The position numbers and the translations under genes were made by a program. Source: Polytrichum commune (Eukaryota; Streptophyta; Polytrichopsida; Polytrichales; Polytrichaceae). Taken from it: 64,000 nt of DNA. The notes under the pieces were generated by a model, which ran no database searches, had not been told where the DNA came from, and saw only the letters and a program-made list of their open reading frames with translations. The DNA is taken from the NCBI GenBank assembly GCA_950295325.1, contig OX485806.1, forward strand, positions 14,446,001 through 14,510,000, given 5' to 3'. Positions 49,200 to 61,299 of the stretch are shown piece by piece (the stretch's first letter is position 1; every line of letters starts with the position of its first letter).

Positions 49200-51420
49200 A
49201 CCAAGAGGAAGAGGATCAACACCGAACTAGGAATGCAACACCGAAGAGAGTCGGAGCTCGGCCATGGAGTTCGGCCACGGGAATAGGCCCCTTACCGCGG
49301 AAATACGAGGAAGACGCGCGGTCTTAGGATCCCTTACCCGCGGTAGTAGGGTACCGGCAGCTTACAAAGGACTTTCTAGCATTTTATCAAAGGACTTTAA
49401 AGGGTTATATTATGGGCATATTAAGGGAGTATTAGGGATGTATTAGGAGTATATTAAGGATGAATTAGGAGGGTTATAAAGATATATTAGAGTATAGGAT
49501 TTTAAAGATGAATGTCTTTCCGAAGAACATGATTATGAAATTTTGTAGAAGCATGATTATGAATTATGTAAGAAATTTAGATTCGTATGATACAAAAACA
49601 TTATGAAGATGCATTATGAGCATATAGGACAAGGATAGATTCTACTAGTATGTTTAATACAAATCATTGGAATCAAGCAAATGTGAAGACTTGATTGAAT
49701 TCTCAAAAAGAATTACAATGTAGCCACGACAATGATATAGTAGAATCTTAGAGACTTGAACATTCAAATGGTGAAACGGTTATAACCGTTTAGGATAGGA
49801 ATCATCTACATATATCAAAGATAGTTAGTATCTATGAAAGTGGAAGTTAACAACCACTCTTAGTATAGATTTTGGATAGGAAGAAAAGACTATATAAGGG
49901 ATGCAATTTTAGGAGATCACACCTCATTTTCTACACAACGAAGTTATCTTAAATTTGAGTGTCAAGAATCACTTGAAGCTTTTGTAACTCTCCTCTCGAG
50001 GAACTTTTGCAATACACTTATCTTTTCTACAAATGCGTGTGATCTTTCTACCTCTCTCAATTTGAACTACGAGTCGACAATGGTACTTTGTAGCTTAAGT
50101 GATTGAGCAACCGAGAGTAGAGTAGATTGAGTAGACTCTTTTGAGAAAGAACTCAAAAGATAGTGTGAGGGTGAGAACAAAGCGCTCAAGACAAATTGGA
50201 GAATCAATGGGACTTTGAGAGAGATTGAATTGAGAAAGCGATTGTCAACTTGAATGAAGAAAACAAGATTATCTCTCAAAGCGGAACTTATCATTGATCT
50301 CCTCAAAATGGAATTATAAATATACATGTGATTGAATGATTGAAGAATTATATGCATGTTATGATTTAAGCAAAACAACTTAACGATTGCAACTCCTTCA
50401 AAAGAGAAGGAGCTTATTATTGAAAACTACATAATTGACTTATAAGTATTATACATATTATACTACATATTGATTGTTGAACTTATGATTAACAAGAATG
50501 ATGAAGACATTAATTCATAGCAAAGTTTGAATATATATGAATGAAGTAATATTGATATAAGATAATCTACTTACTACAATTGTTATTGAAACTTCTTACT
50601 TTAATATCCTTTGTGAGTTGTTGGATGTCATTACAATTTGAAGATTATCTATTCAAGAGAAGATCTCTCTCTCTCTTGAGCAAAACTCAAAAGAGATAGG
50701 TTTATCTTCTCGTTATCAAGAAACACTTTGTAGTAAAAGTGTTTCTTCTCTTAAAATACTTTGTGAGTTGTTGGATGTCATTAACAATCAAAGAGGAGTT
50801 CTTTCTCTTGAATAAACCTCAAGAGAGTTATAATTATTCTTATCATTAAAACACTTTGAATGTTAAACGTGACATTGCAAAACAATCAATGATGTGTTCA
50901 TGAAATTATAACTACTATATGCATACATGTCAAGATACAATATTATAAGTAGTAACACTTGAATTTAAAAAGGAAGACTCAAGAATATTAGATCTTCTTC
51001 ATCATTATAAGATTATTATCATTTGTGTGATTAATGTTTATGAACTACTAACATTAAGGATTCATACAATTTATTGAATACTATATTATTATCAAGGATA
51101 TTGTTACACCTCTTGAAGCTTTCTTTAAATCTAATGGTTCTTATTATCAATGATGCCTTACATTGAGAGTAAGAATTAAGATAATGAGATTGTGTTCACT
51201 CCAATAATTATATTCATATCATAAGGAGAAGAGAGAGATTATTAATTAGAGACCAAACATATTAATGAGGCACGGTAGTTCTTAAGCGAATATAAATTTA
51301 CGTGATGTCTCACCGTGAGTCTTCTTGAGCTAAATTGCAAGGGAACGACCCACGGGGTGCATCAGTGTGTAGCATGTGGATGTCACAAGTCTTTTCAGGT
51401 CTGCAATGAAACTTTGGGTA
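49200..51420 (+). mobile_element. Possible LTR-like noncoding element (solo LTR candidate)
   Basis: A GC-rich start (49,240-49,360) is followed by 2 kb of AT-rich sequence with a TATA-like 'actatataaggga' near 49,888 and a transcript-leader-like stretch after it. The block ends near 'cccacggggtgcatca' (about 51,364). A direct repeat ('ctttgtgagttgttggatgt') occurs near 50,608 and 50,758, and a 12-bp hairpin lies at 50,718-50,747. No paired LTR, primer-binding site or gag-pol is visible, so this is a weak call. Confidence 0.25.
50718..50747. repeat. Perfect 12-bp hairpin with 6-nt loop
   Basis: AAGAAACACTTT is followed by loop gtagta and AAAGTGTTTCTT. It is not followed by a T run and has no nearby gene. 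Confidence 0.55.
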
Positions 51421-52151
51421 AAAAAGAAAATTTGTTTTTGTAGGTGTTATAGATCTTGGGTGTGATGGAGTTGAATAAACTTGTAAGCAAATTTATAACT
51501 TATTATAATAATTTTGTGAGTCGATTGATTCAATGCCCTTATTGGTGAGAACCTCGAGGTTTGTAAATTTTCAGTGAATGGTGAGGGGCTTGACAATTGC
51601 AAGGTTGTATAGGGGGGTGCTATCATGTGAGCAATGAGCGGTAAGTAGTGAGCAGTGAGGGACAAAAAATATTTGGAATTACACCCAAAGTTATCCTATA
51701 ACTGTGGTATTTTGGCATAATTGGTTTCATAATTCTTTGTAATAATAGAGGTGGGGAGTGTAAACAAAAAGCAATAAACCTAATAAATCTCTTACAATTT
51801 TTTTCCAAAATCAATAACTACAAGATTGGCATGAGGATTTCATGATGAATCTTAATGTTGTTGCCAAATTCAACAAAACAAATGGAAACACATTCCAAGT
51901 ATTGAGAAATGAAGTGACAAAGGCGTTGGGGTGGAAAGAAACTATGTTATTTGGGCTTATTATCTAGTAATAAGAGGGGTTTGCTCATATAAAATCAATG
52001 TACACTAGTTGTGGTAATTGAAAACAATACAAAGCAATGGCCTCAAGTTTTTAGTTTTATTGGAATACCAAATTCAATGTCATTCACGTTCCAAACCAAC
52101 CACATCCAATCCAATCCAATCAATCATATGGTGGATGATATTGTCAACTAT
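51421..52151. other. Intergenic region, no recognised gene
   Basis: AT-rich sequence downstream (3') of the ParB/methyltransferase pseudogene. Nothing recognisable apart from its presumed 3' flank. Confidence 0.5.
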
Positions 52152-55100
52152 CTAAATGACCCTATCGTCTTCCGATGCCTCTAAATGAAACAACATTTCC
52201 ACATTGGGATTAAACTTGCGAGACTTTGGACGATGTGTAGGTGTTGATGTTGCCGTTTGTGCAAGAGCAACGCTCTCCGCATATACGGGAAGCAACAGTG
52301 ACCTAGGAGGGGATGATAGTTGCTCCATTATCTTGCCAACACTGCATTTAAATATATATAATGATGGTTAGTTACTATGACGATACACAAACTCTCAAAA
52401 ATCAATAAATTCAAATAGGATGGACAAAACTCACGTACTCAAACGTGATTTCCTTGCTACTTTGCGAGGAGGTTCATCATCCTCCTCCAATGAGGGTGGT
52501 TGTGATGACTGACCAATTACGGGGTTTTTAGATGAGAACTCCCGAAGTGGTTGAAGTAGGTTCTTGAAAATAAGTTCATCTGCCTCATAAGCAACAAGAT
52601 GGCGTCCACTTTTACGACATGCGTGAACAGAGGCACTTGAAATGAAGTTTAAGAATACAAAATATTTAGTATATGTTCTATAAGCATTACAATGGATAGT
52701 AGAAAATTTATTGAAACATTAAATTAGACATATTGAATATAGATGGTAAACCTACCGGTAGAATCTGTGACATCAATGACCACCCCTCCAGGCTTACATA
52801 AAGCTTCAATAAATATCTGCATGAAGATAGGATGTTTTTTACGAGCACCTCGCCAAGGCACAAAACCATTCATTAGTTGATTTTTCTCAGTTGTGTAGTT
52901 AAAATAGATATCGTCTTCACCAATACATACACCTTGCTTTTCGAACTCAATATTTTTGTTGAATACTACTTTCACATGCGCATTCTTCTCACGGCAATAT
53001 AACAAAATTCGAAATTTGCGTGACTGCCACAAACAAACAATGCACACATATTAGTATAAATTATATAATGTTTTATGAATAAATTCAAACTGTATTAAAA
53101 TTATTGAAGAAAGAATTGTATACTTACCGTGGAAGAAGCATTGACACCAGAGCACAACTTCATGCCATTGATACCCCACCAATCTCTTAATAAAGTGAAG
53201 CCGTAAGTAGTCGAATATGTACGAACATCTTGACGTACATCTTTGCATTCTGGAATGAAAATGCGAACTCAAATATTGCTTCAACTTCTGTAGTGTTATG
53301 CTTATTCCATTTTGGAACGACAGAGGGAGGAGAAGAAATATGCGGGACATGAAGACCTTCAGGCAAGTCCGCGATTAATAAATCAAAACCTCGGTGCGGA
53401 CATGTATTGCTGGATACATATGTAGATCTCAAATCATCAAACTGTTGCACACAACAACAAAAAATCAATATCACTTGTACTTGAACCTTAATCATAAGTC
53501 TTTCCAAAATGATAGAGTGAAAAAAAATGTTAGCAAAATACTTACTTGTTTAACAAATTCGTTTGTTTTCAACAACACTCCATGAGATGCTTCAGTCACG
53601 ATGTTATAAATAGAAGTATTCTCCAACATAACTTGAGTAGATGTTTGAGATAATACTTCTTTGGTAGATATCCCAGTCATTTGCATATGTACTTAAACTC
53701 GCATGTTCTTGTGCTCCACATGTTCCTGAGACTTGATTCTCTTGAGAAGGAGTGACAGTCATTTTTTAAAAACGTTTGCGTTTTCCACTAAATTCTGGAA
53801 TTACATTAGAAATAACTTTTGTAGGAATTAGTTTCGAAATGAAAACATCATCGGCAACATAGTCTCTTTCTTTTTCCTCTTCTGCAGTACAAAATGTGAG
53901 CGGACACTCTAAAAACTAAGGGCATGATTGCAAAATGATTCAAGGCCATTTTTGTATATTAGATGCCTTAAAGATGCAAAAATCACTGAATTTGTCAACC
54001 CACGCCGCCAAATATTGAGGCAAATTTTGTTCGAGAATTGCGCCCTTTACCACCAATTCAAGTCGTAAATATCTACAAACAATTTCAATCAAGATTAAAA
54101 CTAATTTAAAATCAAATAACCATGAAGTGAAAAAAAAAATATATAATTCAACAACACCTAAAATAAAACATTACAAAGAACATAATAACATCTTTAAGTG
54201 TATCAAAATATTGAACATGTAAAGAACACGTTTGATGATTGAATCTGCTTCGGGAATTTTCGTAAGCTGGGTAGATTTTGTGAATGATGGATTTCTTTTT
54301 ATTATTGTTTAAAATGTTTTTTCCCATAATAAAACTCTCCACTTTTCAATATAATCCGGAAGCGATAACGCGCCAATATTCAATACGATACTTCCCATCT
54401 CATCTTTCATTGATTCAAACTCACTGACAATGGATGCTTTCAACTAAACATGAATACATCAGTACATTAATATATCAACATATCAATACAACAACATATC
54501 AATATAAAAAACCAAACTTTAAAAAATTTACTTGCTATTAATTAAATATAAGTACCTGAGCCCAAAATGATGCTTTTGACAACCATATGTCTAGTTCAGA
54601 ATCTTTCGTATCATTTGAAGTCAAATGTAGGGAAGTCCGAAACATAGGACTAGAATTCCACCATTTAAGCCATCTGGCTTTGAAATGGCCAGGTACACGA
54701 GTAGTGGCTATTTTTTGAAGTTTTTCCAATGTGAGGTTTGGTTTAGAGTTGGATGTCCAATGTTTATTAATCTGCATAAAAAAATATGTACAAATCAAAA
54801 CCAAATATAATAAAATATATTAAAATAATTTTACAAATATTTGCATAAGAATATACCTCCAACATGAAATCATCTCCATTTGCGGGATCCGAGACTGCGA
54901 GCAACTTATCAAATTCTTTTTTCTAACCGATCTGACAATCAAAGCTGTAGCTTTGGTCATTTCCTCCCATTCTCCTTTTGCAGATTGTTTTTTTATCGGA
55001 GTTTTCTCTTTGTACAACCTAGATGCCTCATCCGTAGCAGCCACCACCTCTCTTTGTAGGTAATAATCATAAACCAACACCAATTACATACTAAAATTTT

Positions 55101-55942
55101 TGAACCAAACATCAAAACATACAAAAATTGAAATGTGTATCTTATAAACCAAGGTAGCAAACACATCGATTGTCAAAGGGTACCACGTAGTCTTCGATTT
55201 TTTTTTCAAACAATTTGCGTAGTCTTCAGAAGAAATTAGCTTTTTGAATTCAACAAGCTTCAAAATGCCTATGTTGCGAATGCGATGGATCTTGTGGGGT
55301 AAATTGGTCTTCATGTGATCGTGCTCAGTGGATCTGAAATGCATACAACACACAAATCGTCAAAAATAAAATGAAACTAAAAGAATTATCAAATAACATT
55401 GCAAGGTACGATTTGTACTTACCGGTTAACATCATTCATAGCATCGAAGAGCACTCCGACTAAACCTTTCGGATCCAAAAAAATGCAATCCACTGAATAA
55501 TGCCAACACTCTTCATTGGAATGATGACGTTCAATGTGGCGTAGCCATGCTGTCACTCGATGGTTACCCTCCCACACATAAAACATTTTGCCTTTGAATT
55601 TTAGTAAGTCTTTGTCCTTATCCAATTTTTCCTCAAAACAATGATTTGCACATTGCCAATGTTGGTTCCAAGAGCTAACTGTCTCATCTTTAACATCAAG
55701 ACAAGAACCATCATTTTTGGCAATCGACACATACAACACACGATCACCTTCCCTGTAGCCATTGGAAAATTCGTTTTCCAATAATTGAACATATCCCTCA
55801 AGGATTGGTCTAACCAACGGTAAAACCACAAGACGGCACAATGGAACAAATAATCGCGATTTTGCATGTGGAGTTGGTTAATGATAGAATTAAAATCTGT
55901 TATTTTCAGCCTTCGGGCATCCAACTCCTTGTCTTCCAAAAC
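52152..55942 (-). pseudogene. ParB-like plus beta-class DNA N4/N6-methyltransferase-like gene, multi-exon, decayed
   Basis: Exons inferred on the minus strand: 55942-55423, 55333 to about 55150, about 55060-54857, 54771-54556, from 54443, 54072-53546, 53441-53129, 53023-52752, 52635-52435 and 52341-52152 (stop TAG). The last three keep perfect phase. Exon 1 has 'CRLVVLPLVRPILEGY' then 'FYVWEGNHRVTAWLRHI', a ParB/sulfiredoxin-like G-N-H-R segment. Later exons read 'FDLLIADLPEGL' (motif IV position), 'KPGGVVIDVTDSTGSASVHA' and 'SGRHLVAYEADELIF', the beta-class order of DNA N4C/N6A methyltransferases. Usual D-P-P-Y is replaced by D-L-P-E. Basic patches 'GKRKRF' and 'PPRKVARKSR' could be nuclear localisation signals. 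Stops: TAA 54311-54309, TGA 53942-53940, TAG 53918-53916, TAA 53768-53766. Frameshifts lie near 55,860, 54,920, 53,670 and 53,280. The 5' end is not found; a transposon-like repeat begins near 56.12 kb. Function is inferred from fold resemblance only. Confidence 0.72.
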
Positions 55943-56137
55943 CTGAAATCAACATCCACATGCCAACAAAAATTTATGTGAAAATCATATAACAAACATT
56001 CTTGAACTTACATATAAAAAATCTTGAACTTCAAAAAGATAAAAGAAAACTTTTACGATGTTAAGATGCAACATGTTGGACTTGGAAATATTAGGATTGG
56101 AACCAACTCCGTTCCAAAATATACAAGTTAAGTTTGG

Positions 56138-56325
56138 GGAGATTTTTGGGCATAATGGCTTGAGATCCTACTGTTTGCAAGTCCAACCGGTTACATGTTA
56201 AAGTACTCTCTTTTACAAATAAATAAATTAGGGTATTATTTATAAATTCCTCGAAAACAATTAGTAATCAACCGCAATATTGAACTTCAACCAGCTTTCT
56301 CAAACGAACTGGTTGATCTGTACTT
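56138..56325 (+). mobile_element. Truncated third copy of the 310-bp MITE-like repeat
   Basis: Begins 'ggggagatttttgggcataa' and resembles the copy at 62,387-62,697 in the same orientation, but is more diverged and stops where the inverted copy at 56,329 begins. Confidence 0.65.
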
Positions 56326-56328
56326 TAG

Positions 56329-56636
56329 TAGTGATTGGGGAGATTTTTGGGCAGGTTAGGTTGATTTCCTACTGTTTGGAAGTAAGTCCCACTAATTACA
56401 GGTTGACATCAATTATCGGGGAAAACCGGCAGTTAGTTACAGATGAACTGGTTGAGTTTGATAAATAACCTGTTGAAGTTCAAGATTGCCGGAAAATTAC
56501 CGATCAGTTGAGAGGAATTTATAGAATATAGCTCCATTACTATTTAGGAAAACTGGAGGATGTCAACATGCAACCAGTTGGACTTGCAAACTCTAGGATC
56601 ACAGTCGTTTATGCCCAAAAATCTTCCCGATCACTG
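56329..56636 (-). mobile_element. MITE-like element, inverted relative to the copy at 62.4 kb
   Basis: A 308-bp unit nearly identical to the reverse complement of 62,387-62,697. Its ends are inverted: 'tagtgattggggagattttt' on the left, and the reversed right end reads 'cagtgatcgggaagattttt'. A terminal CAGTG is typical of hAT termini, so a nonautonomous hAT-type MITE is likely. A clear 8-bp target duplication is not seen. Confidence 0.72.
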
Positions 56637-56686
56637 GTTGTACAATCCTCCATATGCCCAAAAATTTGCCCCCTCCCCTACCATCC

Positions 56687-56766
56687 ACCCACACTATGGC
56701 AAAATTCTGTCAGTTGTACTTTCGGCGCCGAAGGTACAACTGACAGAATTCTGCCATAGTGTGGGT
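56687..56766. repeat. 80-bp near-perfect palindrome at the transposon's left end
   Basis: Arms 56,687-56,726 and 56,727-56,766 pair at 38 of 40 positions with no loop and meet at 'ggcgcc'. One arm ('cactatggcagaattctgtc' type) recurs singly at about 63,335-63,373, so the palindrome probably arose from head-to-head terminal sequences. Confidence 0.88.
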
Positions 56767-57439
56767 CAGCCCTTTTTTTTTAGGCGAAAAATTGCCAGAA
56801 AATGATAATTTAATGGAGCTGGTGACACCTGTGTGTTAATAAGTGGGAGGGAATGATGAGGAAATCGCCGAATTCCCACCATCATCAGCCCTCATTAGGC
56901 CAAATCCCCACGGCGAATACATCATTAGTAGCCACCTGCCACCCGCCAAATCCGATCACCCGTAAAGGTCCCTCGCCGCCTCCCGCCACGAAAATGTCTC
57001 TGTCTCGCCGCCTTCCATCCGTTTATGTTAGCTCCCTCGCCCCTTACCATTGGTGTCTTCTGTTGAGCTCGCCAACATCCTCCGCGTTCATCGCACTCCG
57101 TCGCTCTCCTTCACTCGCCTCCTTCGTCGTTCATCACTCTCTGTCCTCGCCATTTACTTCCCTTCCCTTCATTGCGCGTCGCCAACTGCAACTCCTAAGG
57201 CTACCTCTTAACTTTGCTTCAATGTTTTTCCCCTTGCACATCACATCATACTCAAACCCCGCTACAATTTCGTGAACAATCAGTGTGCTTGGATTGAATT
57301 GTTGCAATTCTGTGTGTTTTGGGTTGTGTTGCAAATTGCAATGGACATTGTTGATTGTTCTGTAGGTTCACTACTTAAGGGTCACTCAGAATTCTCTGAT
57401 TCACCAATGCTCTGTATGCTTCCAGTGTTTCTTGATCAT

Positions 57440-57760
57440 CTGTGGGTTTGCGCATTGGGGTTGGGGATTTACTTGCATCAATTTGGTTTAACTGCATCAA
57501 CTCAGGGTTGGGGATTCACTTGCATCAATTGGGTTGGGAATTCACTTGCATCAACTCAGGGTTTGCGCATTGGGGTTGGGGATTCACTTGCATCAATTGG
57601 GTGGATTTGTGGGTTTAGTGGTTGTGGGTTTCGGCGATTGGTTTACTTGATAGTTTGGGGGTCTTGGGATTCAGCGATTGGTGTTCTTGTGGGTTTTGGG
57701 TTTTGGGTTAGGGTTTTGTGGGTTGTGGGTTGTGGGTTGTGGGTTAAGGGTGCACCAGTT
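57440..57760 (+). repeat. G/T-rich minisatellite-like repeats in the transposon leader
   Basis: 'ggggttggggattcacttgc' followed by 'atcaattgggt' recurs about four times at 57,455-57,605. Runs of 'gggttgtgggttgtgggtt' follow near 57,715-57,745. The frames here (57,272-57,832) reflect the repeat, not a protein. Confidence 0.7.
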
Positions 57761-58096
57761 CGCCGAGGGAGGTGGATCGCCAACGCGCATCGTCCGAGGG
57801 AGGTGGATCGCCTCGATTGGTGCGATCGGTGATTCGGTGTACTTCTGGGTTTTGGGTTTTGGGTTGTTTGTTGTGGCTTGTGGCTTGTAGGTGGATTTCG
57901 ACGATCGGTTGACTCTGGACTCTGGAGGTGGATTTCGGTGATTTGACGAGGGAGGTTTTGGGTGGATTTGACGAGGGAGGTTTTCGGTGATTGGACTCTG
58001 GAGGTGATCTGTTTAGGGGGGCGATTTGTGTTTGCTTCTGTGATTGGAGATAGGGAGGTTTACTTCTTGGAGGCGAGGGAGGTTCAGGGCGTGCTC

Positions 58097-61000
58097 ATGG
58101 ACGGCCACGGAGAACCTGCTCGCGCGGGGGCCAGTGCTTCTTCGCAGCCGAGAAAGAAGCAGTGCACCGAGGCCCTACGTGCAAGTGCGCTTAGCGCAAA
58201 AGCCGAGAGAGGCAGGGTGAAAATGTTGCATCGCCAAAACACTATTGTCTACTACGCATCGTCCCGCAACATTGCTAATGCATCGCCCTTGGAGGTTGGT
58301 GGCACAAGCATGCCGCTCCTGAGCTCTGCAGTCGGGTCTGCTAGTGGCAACGCCTCCGCACCGGACCAGACGACACCGAATGCTGCATTTGCGGGTTCAG
58401 AGGCACCTGCGGGGGACTCCGCCACTGATGCGGTAAGTCCAGCATCGGACTCCAATGCTCGCCACGGAGGGCGTGCAGACTGCATTGTGATTTCATCTAC
58501 TTCAGAGGATGGGGGTGCGGAGACGAGCAACGAACTCCAAGAGGTAAGTGTCCCTAACTCAGATGATGATTGCGAAGAGGATTTTGAGAGTCTACCATCT
58601 AAGAAGAAGCCAAAAAAAAATTATGATCTTACCCGAAAGTTTCAATTGGAGTGGGCATGTAAGCTGCCATGGGCAGAGGGTATTTTAACTAACCAAGGTA
58701 GGTTGCACATGGTGAAGTGCACTGTGTGCTCTACCATGGAAAAGTCTGATAGATTAATGCAACCTAAGTGGGATACCCTTAAGAAACATGAGGGTAGGCG
58801 TAAGGCTTTAAGAAACATGCCTGCCTACAATGTAAAAAAAGGTGAGTGGTATATGGCCAAAGACTCTAAGCACAAGAAAAATATGGCCTTGTTCAATGCT
58901 AGGGCTCCTGATACTGTGCTGCAGCAACTAAATCAGTCTAACAGGTTAGAGAGGGAGAAAAAGAAGGTCCAATTTGCAACCCTGTTCCAGATTTTAGCTG
59001 ATGGTCGTCCAATGCTCGAATATGAAAGCAGGGCAGCCCTGTATGAGTTTCTAAATGTGCCAAATTTTCCTAGAATGCATTGGTCAGATAATTCTGGTTG
59101 GATCATGGCTGAGTTCATGTACAATGAAGTGAGGACTGCCATTTCCAGAGTCCTTGTGGGTGCTAATTATGTGGCACTCACATGTGACGAAGTCAGCACC
59201 ATTGATAATGGTTCATGGATATCAATCCATGCATATGTCGTCCAGAATTGGAGTCGTGTTCCATTTCTGATCTCACTTGAGAGGGTTATGGATGGAAGTG
59301 GCTCAGACAACCTAACCCAAATCATCATAGATGCATTGACGGGTGCTGCGAAAATGGAGAGAATTGCCTTGTCCAAAACCTTGTTGTGCTTCGGGGCAGA
59401 TGGGGTGAGCACTTTTCAGGGTTCAAAAACGGGAGTCACACAGCAAATTCAGAGCAAGCACGCTCCATTTGCCCTTGGAGTGCATTGCATGGCCCATCGT
59501 TGCAACCTGGCCTTCAAAACATTATCTCAACTCAACATCATGAGCCGCATTGAGGGTTTGTTGCAGAGCTCCCATGCTTACTTCAAGCATTCGCCGAAGA
59601 GGCATTTGGAATTTGTAAAACTTGCTGAGCTCATGGAAACCAAGGGGCTGAAACTCTTGAAGAATGTGAAGACTAGATGGGTGTCCCTAATTGAACCTCT
59701 GAGACGTATACTACAAGAGTACAGGGTTCTTCTAGCAAAAATGAAAGCGGACAGTGTCTCAAAGGAGAAATCTGCGCAGGTAAAGGCCTTGTCCATCTTA
59801 TTTGGTTTTTTTTTTTTGCAATTTGGTTTAGGTTGGCTGGTTTTTTTTGCAATTTGGTTTATGTTGGCTGGTTCATGTTGGCTGGTTTAAGGTTTGAGGT
59901 ATTGCAATGTTGGCTGGTTCATGTTGGCAAGGTTTAAGGTTTGAGGTATTGCAATGTTCTGGTTTAAGGTTTGAGGTATTGCAATTTTGGCTGGTTCATG
60001 TTGGCAAGGTTTAAGGTTTGAGGTTGTTGATCCGAGGTTTATTTGTCATGTTGCAGGCAGTCTTGGACCTGCTTTGTGATCCGACGTGCCTCCTTGGAAT
60101 GGCAGCCTTGCTTCCACTAATTGAGTGCATTGATACCTTGATCACCTTCTCCCAGAAACGCGATGTTTTCATCTGCGATTTCATAGGTGCAGTGAAGGTG
60201 TGTGAGGGGCAGTTGTATACCATGTACAATTGCCACTCACAAGCATTTTTGACTGACGAGTTTTTTGTGTTCAAGAGCTTGGCCGAGGGCACCCACGACC
60301 ACATTCACACCAGATGGGTGCAGAATGATCCTGAGAACCCAAACATGTTTGATCTAAACTGTGATGCAGAGCACCTCGCATTTGTTGTCAATGGCAGCAA
60401 CATGTATGCTAAACGAGCAAACGAGGAGACGGGCAGAATGGAGCCCATCACACATGAAGCATTCGCATCAATTGTGGAGGATGTGAAGAAACAATGCTCA
60501 GGTTTGTAACTTTGTGCATATAATCTTTATGTTTATGTTTAGATTTATGTTATTGTTATGTGAACTTGTATTTTTTTTTTGTTTCTTAACCTGATTTCAT
60601 TTTTTGTTGATGTGGCAGGGGCTGCCGCCCAGCTCATACAAGAGCTCCAACGTCGCTTTCCTGAACACGCAGTTTTGGATGCGCTCGGCATCATCTACCC
60701 ACAGTACTGGTTGCAGAAAGATGCAGAGATTACATTCTCGAAGCACCTTGACGTTCTCAAGAATTGGTATTGCAATACCAAAGTGCTTGGAAGTGGGGTT
60801 GACAAGGAGATCATACCTGGCATTCTTGACAGGTGGTCCTTGGATTCCCAGCAAGGGTACTTCAAAATTGCAATGAAGAGTAATGCCCCTGCTGCCATGG
60901 AGCCTCCTTACGACGTGAACCCCGTCACTCGGATATGGCGGACCATATCTGCATCCAGGGTCCTTGCACATGGTTTTCCAGAATACTTGAAGCTTGCAGA

Positions 61001-61226
61001 AATCGCGCTCGTCCATGTCATTGGAAGTGTGGAAGATGAGCGCGTCTTCTCGTCCGTGTCTTTCTTGAAGACAAAACTCCGCAACTCTCTTGACCCCCAC
61101 CTTGGTCTAGTAGTTGGCATGTATAGTCAAAACATATACACCTTGCAGAACTTTCCTTATGATGCTGTCTTCGACAGTTGGACCAATGCTGCACCAGTCC
61201 ATGGCCGCTATGGCCTTTCTGCATAG
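58097..61226 (+). CDS. hAT-family transposase, 3 exons
   Basis: Catalyses cut-and-paste movement of the element. Exons 58097-59779, 60057-60501 and 60619-61226 join in frame (2,736 nt; 911 residues plus TAG), with donors GTAAAG and GTTTGT and acceptors TTGCAG and TGGCAG. The start is the first ATG of the long frame; the frame is open further upstream without an ATG. The first ~190 residues are low-complexity and acidic. A BED-like zinc finger follows ('MVKCTVCSTMEKS', then 'LKKHEGRRK', residues about 205-236). Catalytic-core landmarks are 'LTCDEVSTID' (about 363), 'LLCFGADGVSTF' (about 434), 'HCMAHRCNLAF' and 'VKTRWVSLIEPL'. The C-terminal hAT dimerisation region has 'GSVEDERVFSSVSFLKTKLR' (about residue 848). 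No stop or frameshift is seen, so it may be active. Confidence 0.9.
59820..60030 (+). repeat. Tandem repeats in transposase intron 1
   Basis: 'ggttcatgttggcaaggttt' followed by 'aaggtttgaggtattgcaat' recurs three to four times with a period of about 55-65 bp. Confidence 0.75.
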
Positions 61227-61299
61227 AATGCTCAAAAGCATCAATGAACTAAGATTCTGAAGCCACATAACCTGAAGCTCGAACTTCCACATTCTTGCA

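Noticed and set aside
49200-51420. Complete LTR retrotransposon
   Set aside because: No second LTR, primer-binding site, polypurine tract or gag-pol was found. Kept only as a weak solo-LTR candidate.
1-55942. Alternative genetic code with TAA/TAG read as Gln, suggested by stops at Gln positions in LINE ORF2 and in the ParB/methyltransferase locus
   Set aside because: Intact genes in the same window end normally: PSMD9 at TAA right after its hallmark C-terminus, the cap methyltransferase at TGA, the F-box gene at TAA, the hAT transposase at TAG. Frameshifts accompany the stops. Decay by C-to-T change explains the pattern.
57272-57832. 186-codon plus frame before the transposase
   Set aside because: It consists of minisatellite-like G/T repeats in the element leader and is not in frame with the transposase.
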